A stretch of DNA of 16,032 nt, taken from assembly GCA_023135545.1 (NCBI GenBank), contig JAGLSY010000142.1, positions 1 to 16,032 of the forward strand, read 5' to 3'. This DNA comes from Thermoplasmata archaeon (GTDB taxonomy: Archaea; Thermoplasmatota; Thermoplasmata; SG8-5; JAGLSY01). The notes beneath the pieces are model-generated. The model made no database searches. It saw only the letters and a list, made by a program, of their open reading frames with translations, and was not told where the DNA came from. This document shows, piece by piece, positions 7,289 to 13,139 of this stretch. Both the position numbers and the translations under genes were made by a program. Position 1 is the first letter of the stretch. Each line of letters starts with the position of its first letter.

Positions 7289-7402
7289 CCTCGCAAAAAC
7301 GAGCGAGGAGCCCAAATCAAGCCCCGTCTGAAGGGCGGGGTGAGCAACACCAGTTGCGAGCTAGCCCAATTCAAAAATTGGGTGTGGTCCTTATCCACAC
7401 CC
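7289..7402. other. Cluster of five hairpins upstream of ksgA, last two mutually exclusive
   Basis: In order: CCTCGC/GCGAGG (7289-7294, 7303-7308); CCCCGTC/GGCGGGG (7322-7328, 7334-7340, one G:T) around loop TGAAG; GCAAC/GTTGC (7344-7348, 7353-7357) around ACCA; CCCAATT/AATTGGG (7365-7371, 7376-7382) around CAAA; and GGGTGTGG/CCACACCC (7380-7387, 7395-7402). The last two share GGG at 7380-7382 and cannot both form. This could be a structured RNA or a leader controlling ksgA, whose ATG is 83 nt downstream. Confidence 0.45.
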
Positions 7403-7484
7403 AGCTAATCAAATCCCATCACGCTAAATCGTCTCCGATTCAGAATCCCCAAAGGTTATTAGCCACCATGCCATCCTAATATTG

Positions 7485-8294
7485 ATGAATGTATCAGAGA
7501 TTCAGGGAACCCTGGGAAAGCTGGGCATCAGGCCCTCCAGAAAACGGAGCCAGAACTTCCTCCTGAGCGAGGATATAGCCAGATGGCAGGTGGAAGCCGC
7601 CGGCATTCGGGATGATGACAAGGTTCTGGAGATTGGCCCGGGATTGGGAATTCTCTCCAAATACATCCTGGAAAAAACAAATAATGCCGTATTCATCGAG
7701 AAGGAACCGGCACTTGCCAAATTCATAGAGAACGAGTATGGGGCCAATGTTATCTGCGGCGACGCCCTCGAAACCGACCTTTCCGGTTATGATGTGATAA
7801 TCTCCAACCTGCCCTACCACATATCATCCGAGATAACCGTCAGGGTGCTCCGGGGCAACTTCAGAACCGCCATCCTGATGTATCAAAAGGAATTTGCGGC
7901 CCATCTCACGGCCAGTCCCGGAAGCAGGGATTTTTCCAGGATATCTGTTTTCAGGGAGTTCTATGCCGAGGCCGAGGTCATAAAACAGGTTTCCAAGAGC
8001 AACTATTACCCGGTTCCCAAGGTGGATTCCTCCATAGTCAAATTGTCCAGCCGGGAACCCCCTTTCCAGCCAGATAATATAGACCATTATTTCAACGTGG
8101 TCAGGATGCTCTTTTCCCACAAGAAGCGCACTGTCAGGAACGCTTTGCTCTCCGAGGCGGTAGCCCTGGCCAGCACCAAGAAGGAACTCAAACCCAAGCT
8201 TGAAAGTCTGCCCTTCTCAGATGACAGAGTGTTCAAGCTGGCTCCCGAGGATATTAATAAAATTGCTGAGTTTATATATAATTTAAATAATTAA
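7485..8294 (+). CDS. ksgA: rRNA small-subunit adenine dimethyltransferase (KsgA/Dim1)
   Basis: This enzyme uses S-adenosylmethionine to dimethylate the two adjacent adenines in the 3'-terminal hairpin of 16S rRNA during small-subunit maturation. The 269-aa protein has the family layout. RPSRKRSQNFL is near the N-terminus (usually GQNFL, here SQNFL). The SAM-binding EIGPGLGILSKYI is at about 49-61, the acidic motif CGDALETD follows, and the catalytic SNLPYHISS lies at about 107-115. A helical C-terminal domain follows with FSHKKRTVRNAL. I use ATG at 7485; a TTG immediately before it is the only other candidate and would add one residue. No convincing SD or TATA precedes it, so the leader may be unusual (see the hairpins at 7289-7402). 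Confidence 0.96.
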   Translation: MNVSEIQGTLGKLGIRPSRKRSQNFLLSEDIARWQVEAAGIRDDDKVLEIGPGLGILSKYILEKTNNAVFIEKEPALAKFIENEYGANVICGDALETDLSGYDVIISNLPYHISSEITVRVLRGNFRTAILMYQKEFAAHLTASPGSRDFSRISVFREFYAEAEVIKQVSKSNYYPVPKVDSSIVKLSSREPPFQPDNIDHYFNVVRMLFSHKKRTVRNALLSEAVALASTKKELKPKLESLPFSDDRVFKLAPEDINKIAEFIYNLNN

Positions 8295-8309
8295 TTAGTA
8301 TAGTTTATA

Positions 8310-8372
8310 GAGTTTAATGAGTTGGGGAGTTTATAGAGTTAATTCCTGAAGGGTAAACTCAAAGAACTCATT
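8310..8372. terminator. Two-part inverted repeat between convergent ksgA and HTH gene; GAGTT array, copy 1
   Basis: AATGAGTT (8316-8323) pairs perfectly with AACTCATT (8365-8372), and GAGTTTA (8327-8333) with TAAACTC (8354-8360); GGG and AAAG form the internal loop between them. The left arm has GAGTT at 8310, 8319, 8327 and 8336, spaced 8-9 nt. The right arm has AACTC at 8356 and 8365. It sits between convergent genes and so may terminate both, but it also belongs to a repeat family with 11171-11363. The minus-strand gene's stop (TCA at 8368-8370) is inside the arm. Confidence 0.55.
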
Positions 8373-8997
8373 GATTTTCGAAGTAGGTTTCTATGATCTT
8401 CTTCTGGCCCCGGCGCAGTATCTCGGAAAGGGTGGCCGTCGATACCTCGAACATCTCGGCCAGCTCCTTCACCCCTATCCGCTTCGGGAAATCATAATAC
8501 CCGCGGTCATAGGCAGTCTTGACAATTCTTTCCTGGCGGTCGGTGAGAAGTTCATCCTCCTTGATGCTGGTAAGCTTGACCAGCTTGGGCTGGGCATCCT
8601 GCTTCTCCAGTTCGTTCACCAGGTTCCTCAACTTATCCCGATTGCTGGCAAACAATGTCCACTCGACCCTTTCATCCTGGGTGGTCACCGATGATATGAG
8701 GAAACAGTCGCACTCAAGCAGTGCCTTGCAGCCGTAGCACATCCTCGTCTTGACTATGCCTATCGCCTTGCTGGTGTCCATGTGCTCTATGTTGACCTCA
8801 TCCACCTCGTCAACGGATTCGATGAATTTCTTTATTTCGTCAATGTTCTCGCCGTTAAGCTTTATCTCCACCAGGTCCTGGATGCCGTCTTTGCCAAAGG
8901 GTATGATATCAAGTATCCTTACTTCGATTGGAAATCTCTTGGCAACTTCTGTGTGCCAGATTCCGTAAAGTTTTATTGAAAGAACTGCCTCAATCAT
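8368..8997 (-). CDS. Bat-type HTH transcriptional regulator with a Cys cluster
   Basis: This predicted DNA-binding regulator is 209 aa from the start I prefer. The C-terminal domain (about 151-209) begins LTDRQERIVKTAYDRGYYDF, followed by GVKELAEMFEVSTATLSEIL, the HTH_10 domain of the bacterio-opsin activator family. The N-terminal part looks like an alpha/beta ligand or sensor domain. It contains CYGCKALLECDC, that is C-x2-C-x5-C-x-C at about residues 87, 90, 96 and 98, which could bind a metal or sense redox state (inference). A longer ATG at 9036 is possible but abuts the TATA box and lacks an SD. ATG at 8997 has GGAAGGAAGG upstream at 9006-9015. Target genes are unknown; the divergent operon at 9193 is a candidate. 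Confidence 0.88.
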   Translation of the reverse strand: MIEAVLSIKLYGIWHTEVAKRFPIEVRILDIIPFGKDGIQDLVEIKLNGENIDEIKKFIESVDEVDEVNIEHMDTSKAIGIVKTRMCYGCKALLECDCFLISSVTTQDERVEWTLFASNRDKLRNLVNELEKQDAQPKLVKLTSIKEDELLTDRQERIVKTAYDRGYYDFPKRIGVKELAEMFEVSTATLSEILRRGQKKIIETYFENQ

Positions 8998-9036
8998 ATC
9001 TCTCGCCTTCCTTCCTACGATGCAATAGGTAATCAT

Positions 9037-9048
9037 GATATATATTTT
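9037..9048 (-). promoter_or_regulatory. TATA box for the HTH regulator gene
   Basis: The minus strand reads AAAATATATATC here. A TSS about 25 nt downstream (near 9017) would leave a leader of roughly 20 nt carrying the SD at 9006-9015 before ATG 8997. This geometry would put the TSS inside any protein started at 9036, and supports the shorter start. Confidence 0.6.
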
Positions 9049-9139
9049 TTAAGTTACATAGGGTCGATTATCCGATTTGTGCCCTAAAACTGCATCTGGC
9101 ATACCCGAAAACAGGGCTGCCAAACAATCGAAAGGATTA

Positions 9140-9150
9140 TTTATAAAATC
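9140..9150 (+). promoter_or_regulatory. TATA box for the coiled-coil/nucleotidyltransferase operon
   Basis: TTTATAAAATC lies about 50 nt before the ATG at 9193, with purine-rich CGAAAGGA just upstream as a plausible BRE. A TSS near 9170 would give a leader of about 23 nt containing AGGAG at 9183-9187. Confidence 0.65.
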
Positions 9151-9192
9151 ATGTTATACCCGAAAGCTATCCTTCACAAGTAGGAGTAAGTT

Positions 9193-10056
9193 ATGCAAAA
9201 AAAGAAGAGTTCTGAACAGGATAATGCTGAGCAGAAATACAGCGGCCTTATCGAGAAAAGGAACGAGCTCAATACCCAGGCCAGAGAATATGCCGAGGCC
9301 AGGAATGCCCTCAATACAGAGCGCAGGAGAATACTGGATGAGTGCGGAGAGATGAGGGAAGAGCGTAGGAAGCTCGTCGACCAGATGAGGGTGCACAAGA
9401 AGCGCAGGAACGCCTACCAGGCCAAGGGCAAGGCCCTCATAGAAAAGAAGAGGAAGGCTAAGGGAAAATTGCCTCCTGGACTCGACAAAGAGATAGAAAC
9501 CACCCGGGCCGAGGTCAGGTACATGGACATAAAACAGCAAACCGTCCCCATGACCGTACAGGAGGAGAATATACTTCTGGACGAGATAAAGCACAAGATG
9601 AGGAAGATGGAAGAGCTGGAGGTCGTGAAGGAGGAAGAGGATAAGGTTCTGGAAGACGTGAAAAAGGCGGACCTGTCCATCACAGAACTTTTTGAACTGG
9701 CCGATGAAGAGCACGAGAAGGTAGTCGTACTGTCAAAGCAGATTAACGTGGTCCACGACAAGATCACCGCAGCCACCAAATCCATACCCCACCTCATCGC
9801 CGAGGCCAACAAGAACCACGAGGCATATGTGTCCATCAAGGAAAAAGCGGACGCCATCCATGAGAAGGCCCAGGAGATGCGGAGAAAACTGATGGCCATG
9901 CGAAACGAGAAGAGGGAAGAGGCCAGAGAAGGGCGCAAGATGGTGAGTGACCACAACAAGGGTGTCAAAAAAGAACTGGCCGATGAGAAGTCCCTGGACA
10001 AGGCGGCGGATGATGCCCTGCAGAAGCTTCTCAAGAAAGGTAAGGTAGAGATCTGA
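9193..10056 (+). CDS. Archaeal coiled-coil protein, COG1340-like
   Basis: This 287-aa protein is almost wholly Lys/Glu/Arg-rich coiled coil, broken near residues 92-97 by a KLPPGLDKEI turn and around the PMTVQEENILLDEI stretch. It has no signal peptide or membrane segment, so it is probably cytosolic. Layout, size and the conserved central region resemble the uncharacterised archaeal COG1340 coiled-coil family, for which no biochemical role is settled. The start has AGGAG about six nt upstream. Its TGA overlaps the ATG of the nucleotidyltransferase by one base, so the two genes are cotranscribed and probably coupled. An SMC-like or scaffold role is possible but is only a guess. Confidence 0.85.
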   Translation: MQKKKSSEQDNAEQKYSGLIEKRNELNTQAREYAEARNALNTERRRILDECGEMREERRKLVDQMRVHKKRRNAYQAKGKALIEKKRKAKGKLPPGLDKEIETTRAEVRYMDIKQQTVPMTVQEENILLDEIKHKMRKMEELEVVKEEEDKVLEDVKKADLSITELFELADEEHEKVVVLSKQINVVHDKITAATKSIPHLIAEANKNHEAYVSIKEKADAIHEKAQEMRRKLMAMRNEKREEAREGRKMVSDHNKGVKKELADEKSLDKAADDALQKLLKKGKVEI

Positions 10057-11168
10057 TGTCTGAAAATCTCAAGGCCGTTATTCTTGCCGGCGGTGTCGGA
10101 AAACGACTGAGGCCTTTGACCGAGTATAGACCCAAACCATTGATACCAGTTGCCGGAAGGCCGTGCATTGATTTTGTTATTCGCTCTTTGGTGAGCGGCG
10201 GCTTCAAGGAGATCATTGTTACCACTGGCTACCTTTCGGACAGGCTTATCAAGAGGATCGGAGACGGCTCACAGTATGGTGCCACCATACTGTACTCCTT
10301 CGAGGAGGAGCCCATGGGAACAGCCGGCGCGGTAAAGAAAGTGGCTGATTTCCTGGATGATACCTTCGTCGTGGCGAGCGGAGACCTGTTGGCAGACATA
10401 GACATGGGAGCTCTTTATAAATATCACAAGGACAAGGAAGCAATGGCGACCATGGCCCTTACCAAGGTGAGCGACCCGATAGATTTCGGGATAGTGGGCC
10501 TCAACAAGACCAACAAGATTATAAAATTCGCCGAGAAACCGGAAAAGAAGGATGTCTTTTCCAACCTCATCAACGCGGGTATCTACGTGCTGGAGCCGGA
10601 GATACTGGACATCATACCCGAAGATACCCCGTACGATTTCTCCAAACAGGTCTTTCCCACCATGCTGGAGAACGAGCAGGCCCTCTACGGAAAGATGATC
10701 AAGGGCATCTGGAGGGACATAGGAAAGCCCATGGACCTGCTCCAGGCCAGCCTTGACGTGGTGGATAGGGAAGGAGCCAAGGTGAAAATAGAGAAGGTCA
10801 GGACCAAGGGCAACATCATAATCGGCAAGAACACGGCCATCGAGAAGGGTGTCAAGATCATAGGGCCAGCATATATCGGCGACGATGTCTATGTCAGCTC
10901 CGGAACCGTCATAGACAAGTCCTGCATATATGACAGCGTCTTCGTGGACCGAGAGGCCACCATCAAGAACAGCATAATCCTGGACGGCAGCAAGGTGGGA
11001 TGGCAGAGTACCATAGTGAATAGTGTCATATCCAGGGACTGCCAGATAGAGGAGGATGTGACAATAACCAGCAGCGTGATCGGGGACAAGATGACGGTAA
11101 AGATCCACTCCAAGCTGGAGGATGCCAACCTGACCCTTCCTCCGGATAACAATAACAACAGCCGATAA
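10056..11168 (+). CDS. Sugar-1-phosphate nucleotidyltransferase with C-terminal left-handed beta-helix
   Basis: The enzyme makes an NDP-sugar and pyrophosphate from an NTP and a sugar-1-phosphate (COG1208 type). Of its 370 residues, the N-terminal Rossmann-like domain has the signature LAGGVGKRLRPLT (10-22), RPKPLIPVAGRP (25-36) with the usual Lys, GTAGAV (88-93) and the metal-binding SGD (108-110). From about 240 on, hexapeptide repeats such as IIIGKNTAIEKGVKIIGPAY and SGTVIDKSCIYDSV form a left-handed beta-helix, as in archaeal GlmU-like and mannose-1-phosphate guanylyltransferase proteins. Which sugar and nucleotide it uses cannot be told from sequence alone. It likely feeds protein N-glycosylation or surface polysaccharide, which would suit the sequon-rich surface proteins nearby (inference). 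It ends in an Asn-rich tail. Confidence 0.93.
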   Translation: MSENLKAVILAGGVGKRLRPLTEYRPKPLIPVAGRPCIDFVIRSLVSGGFKEIIVTTGYLSDRLIKRIGDGSQYGATILYSFEEEPMGTAGAVKKVADFLDDTFVVASGDLLADIDMGALYKYHKDKEAMATMALTKVSDPIDFGIVGLNKTNKIIKFAEKPEKKDVFSNLINAGIYVLEPEILDIIPEDTPYDFSKQVFPTMLENEQALYGKMIKGIWRDIGKPMDLLQASLDVVDREGAKVKIEKVRTKGNIIIGKNTAIEKGVKIIGPAYIGDDVYVSSGTVIDKSCIYDSVFVDREATIKNSIILDGSKVGWQSTIVNSVISRDCQIEEDVTITSSVIGDKMTVKIHSKLEDANLTLPPDNNNNSR

Positions 11169-11170
11169 GA

Positions 11171-11363
11171 GAGTTTATTGAGTTGGAGAGTTAGAGAGTT
11201 TAATGAGTTTAGCTTGGCCAGGACTGCACGCTGGCCTAATCGCAACTCAAGGGTACAATACCCATCAATACGAACTCATGAAACTCAAGAGTATATTTCT
11301 CAGTAGTTACGAACTCATGGGTACATACATTAGCAACACGAACTCCATGAACTCTACAAACTC
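11171..11363. repeat. GAGTT/AACTC inverted-repeat array, copy 2
   Basis: GAGTT occurs at 11171, 11180, 11188, 11196 and 11205, spaced 8-9 nt. AACTC occurs seven times between 11244 and 11363, including a CGAACTC(C)ATG direct repeat at 11271, 11310 and 11339. GAGTTTAATGAGTT (11196-11209) pairs with AACTCATGAAACTC (11273-11286), 13 of 14. GAGTTTATTGAGTT (11171-11184) pairs with AACTCTACAAACTC (11350-11363), 12 of 14. Inside are GGCCAG/CTGGCC (11216-11236) and GGGTA/TACCC (11251-11263) hairpins. AGAGTTTAATGAGTT is identical to bases 8309-8323, so this is a dispersed family. It sits between convergent genes and may also terminate transcription. Confidence 0.65.
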
Positions 11364-11883
11364 AAGTAAATGTTATATTGACCTGGGAGCCAATCATTAT
11401 TCCATTTGAGGAGCAAATACCCCGATTGAACTCCACCACATATTTGACAGGGCCGCCGCTCGGATACCTGGCCATTTCCGATTCAGGAGTTACATTGGAC
11501 TCGACATTTGCCTCGGTGATGTTGATTATGGTCATGTTCACATCGATAAATACTATGTCCAGCGGTATCTCGACGTTCTTCATCCAGAATTCCACCGTTT
11601 TGGTTTCCTCGAAGACAAAAACCATGCCCTCGTCCTCGGGAAGATGTGCAACTCCCATGAGGCCGATCAACCTCTCCTCGGGGGTGGATGCGACCTCGCA
11701 TTTTATCTCGATAGTCTGGTTACCGGAAGTCTGAAAGATAGCCAGTGCCTCATAATCGGGTTCTTGTGTTCCGTCTTCGGGAGGAGAATCGGCATCGTAA
11801 AAAATAAACATAAGGGCAACTGCCAGGACTAAGATGATGATAATGATGACTACCTTAATAACGGTGAGTTTTAAATCTCTCAT
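11362..11883 (-). CDS. Membrane-anchored DUF192 family protein
   Basis: This 173-aa protein has one N-terminal transmembrane segment (about 8-28, KLTVIKVVIIIIILVLAVAL), then a short acidic linker and a DUF192 domain outside the membrane. The domain signature is clear: TPEERLIGLMGVAHLPEDEG, then MVFVF, EFWMKNVEIPLDIVFID, and late in the chain PVKYVVEFNRG. The family's biochemical role is not established. The gene lies 27 nt after the pilin-like gene and is probably cotranscribed with it, which ties it to the cell-surface locus. GGTGTGAGGG precedes the ATG. Its stop codon lies in the last unit of the repeat array at 11171-11363. Confidence 0.9.
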   Translation of the reverse strand: MRDLKLTVIKVVIIIIILVLAVALMFIFYDADSPPEDGTQEPDYEALAIFQTSGNQTIEIKCEVASTPEERLIGLMGVAHLPEDEGMVFVFEETKTVEFWMKNVEIPLDIVFIDVNMTIINITEANVESNVTPESEMARYPSGGPVKYVVEFNRGICSSNGIMIGSQVNITFT

Positions 11884-11910
11884 CCCTCACACCAGCCATA
11901 CAAAAAAAAT

Positions 11911-12900
11911 CTAACCGCTGACACCGCTCTCCCCGATTACCACATCGAAGTAGGCATGGTTGACCGTGAGTTTTGATATGATGTCGCTGTCTATTCTGAG
12001 GCTGATACGCTCGGTTGGCTCCATAAGCGCGCTGACCCATATCGTGGTTCTGGTCATGTCATATTCCACACCGTTCGTAAAGCCGTATTTCTGCATCGTG
12101 CTGTTCATATAGGAATACCATGCATCGCCGTACTGCGTGGTCTGGTTGATGTATATGTCCCCGGTTATGGCATCGGTAACATTCATGAAAACGTTGTAAT
12201 CTTCGTAGGTGGTGGTCACTGCCGAGCGCAGGTAGGTGGTAACGCCTCGGTTGTCGAAGCCGTTGTATGTCTGGTTGTCGCTGACTATGCTTATCATCGT
12301 GAAGGCCATGTTGTACCTGGTTCCTTCCTTTCTCAGATTCAGCTGGGGTGGGGCTTTTATCAGCTCTCCCTCGTTCTGGGTGAGAATTATAGCATCGTTC
12401 TCATACACGATCGTCTGGGGGACAAAGTACCTGTTGGGCACGATAAGTTTGATGTTGCCGTTGGAGGATGGGTTTATGGTGTAGTTCACTCCGTCGATAG
12501 CATAGACGAAAGAGATCGATGCACTAGAGTTGGACGGGTCAGGGTTGGTGGACAGCTGGCCCATGGTAGGGGCCGCGAACATGGGGATCCCCTGTGCTCC
12601 CAGGGTTATGGGGGTGTAAAGTGTGACCTCGTAATTCCCCATCAAACCGGCAAGTATCTGCATGTCTATGCTCTGTTTGAGGTTGGCGAACTGCCCCTCG
12701 ACATTGTTCATGTGTGAAGCTTCATTATCTTCCATCCAGATAGGCACATATTGATTCATGAACATTGACAAAAATGTGAGAAAGATCATGAGGGCCATGA
12801 TGGTCCCTATGGTGGAAGCGACACCTTCATCATCCCATGACAGATGTCTGGTAAGCCTTTTTTTGTTTCGGCCATTCTGCTTAGAAGTTGAGGGCAGCAT
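11911..12900 (-). CDS. Archaeal pilin-like surface protein
   Basis: This 329-aa protein starts with a basic leader (GRNKKRLTRHLSWDDEG), then VASTIGTIMALMIFLTFLSM, a class III prepilin layout with likely processing by the archaeal prepilin peptidase at E25-G26. In most such proteins Lys or Arg precedes the Gly; here it is Glu, so cleavage is uncertain. The rest is a Thr/Asn/Tyr-rich extracellular domain with several N-glycosylation sequons and no recognised enzyme motif. It resembles the larger archaeal pilin-like proteins with a NVEGQFANLKQSID-type segment after the helix. The start has GGAAGTGGTGG upstream (12910-12920). It is transcribed divergently from the giant pilin-anchored protein, with which it shares the N-terminal motif. 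Confidence 0.82.
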   Translation of the reverse strand: MLPSTSKQNGRNKKRLTRHLSWDDEGVASTIGTIMALMIFLTFLSMFMNQYVPIWMEDNEASHMNNVEGQFANLKQSIDMQILAGLMGNYEVTLYTPITLGAQGIPMFAAPTMGQLSTNPDPSNSSASISFVYAIDGVNYTINPSSNGNIKLIVPNRYFVPQTIVYENDAIILTQNEGELIKAPPQLNLRKEGTRYNMAFTMISIVSDNQTYNGFDNRGVTTYLRSAVTTTYEDYNVFMNVTDAITGDIYINQTTQYGDAWYSYMNSTMQKYGFTNGVEYDMTRTTIWVSALMEPTERISLRIDSDIISKLTVNHAYFDVVIGESGVSG

Positions 12901-12937
12901 CAGGTATTTCCACCACTTCCTTAATTATGCAAACCTG

Positions 12938-12948
12938 CTATTTATATG
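12938..12948 (-). promoter_or_regulatory. TATA box for the pilin-like/DUF192 operon
   Basis: The minus strand reads CATATAAATAG, about 40 nt before the ATG at 12900. A TSS near 12918 gives a short leader that begins at or within the SD at 12910-12920. Confidence 0.6.
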
Positions 12949-13080
12949 TATCGTGGAATATAGTTATTAATCAAATTATTGGCCGCTATATCAATACACT
13001 GGCTATCTAACAATATAGAATAAAATAATAAGTGAGAATAGTGATTAATTAATGGTTATTTTATGATTATAACCACTATA

Positions 13081-13091
13081 ACATTATATAC
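13081..13091 (+). promoter_or_regulatory. TATA box for the giant pilin-anchored protein
   Basis: ACATTATATAC lies about 55 nt before the TTG start at 13140. A TSS near 13112 gives a leader of about 28 nt with AGGTGATT (13129-13136) as SD. The 239-nt region between the two divergent genes is very AT-rich. Confidence 0.6.
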
Positions 13092-13139
13092 CGTTTAAGG
13101 GATTAGTACTATCCATAAGAAACTTAAAAGGTGATTCCA

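Larger units (their letters stand above)
6594..7484. other. Gene-free stretch upstream of atpH and ksgA
   Basis: No open frame here resembles a protein family. The first ~100 nt should hold the ATP synthase promoter. Bases 6700-6830 show only short repeats (GTTGAAC/GTTCAAC; GTCCCAGT at 6767 and 6798). A GATATATC at about 6846-6853 could be a TATA element. A hairpin pairs GGCCAGC (6894-6900) with GCTGGCC (6903-6909), with outer CCCC/GGGG (6885-6888, 6911-6914). T-rich tracts lie at 6981-7012, and the rest is dominated by hairpins described separately. I could not match it to tRNA, RNase P RNA or SRP RNA motifs. Confidence 0.6.

Noticed and set aside
6973..7398. 141-codon minus-strand frame over the gene-free stretch
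   Set aside because: It runs through several hairpins and T/A tracts, has no SD, low-complexity composition and no recognisable motif.
6880..7402. RNase P RNA, SRP RNA or C/D box RNA in the structured stretch
   Set aside because: I could not find the conserved GAGGAAAGUCC, the SRP helix 8 motif, or a paired C/D box set on either strand.
7258..7479. 73-codon plus-strand frame just before ksgA
   Set aside because: It is Gln/Pro/Ser/Arg-rich translation of hairpin arms, with no SD and no family resemblance.
11171..11363. CRISPR array
   Set aside because: The repeats are 5-14 nt, spaced 8-9 nt or irregularly, and inverted; there are no uniform spacers or cas genes.
11203..11409. 68-codon plus-strand frame inside the GAGTT/AACTC repeat
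   Set aside because: It is translation of the repeat (recurring YELM and NS stretches) and runs into the DUF192 gene on the other strand.
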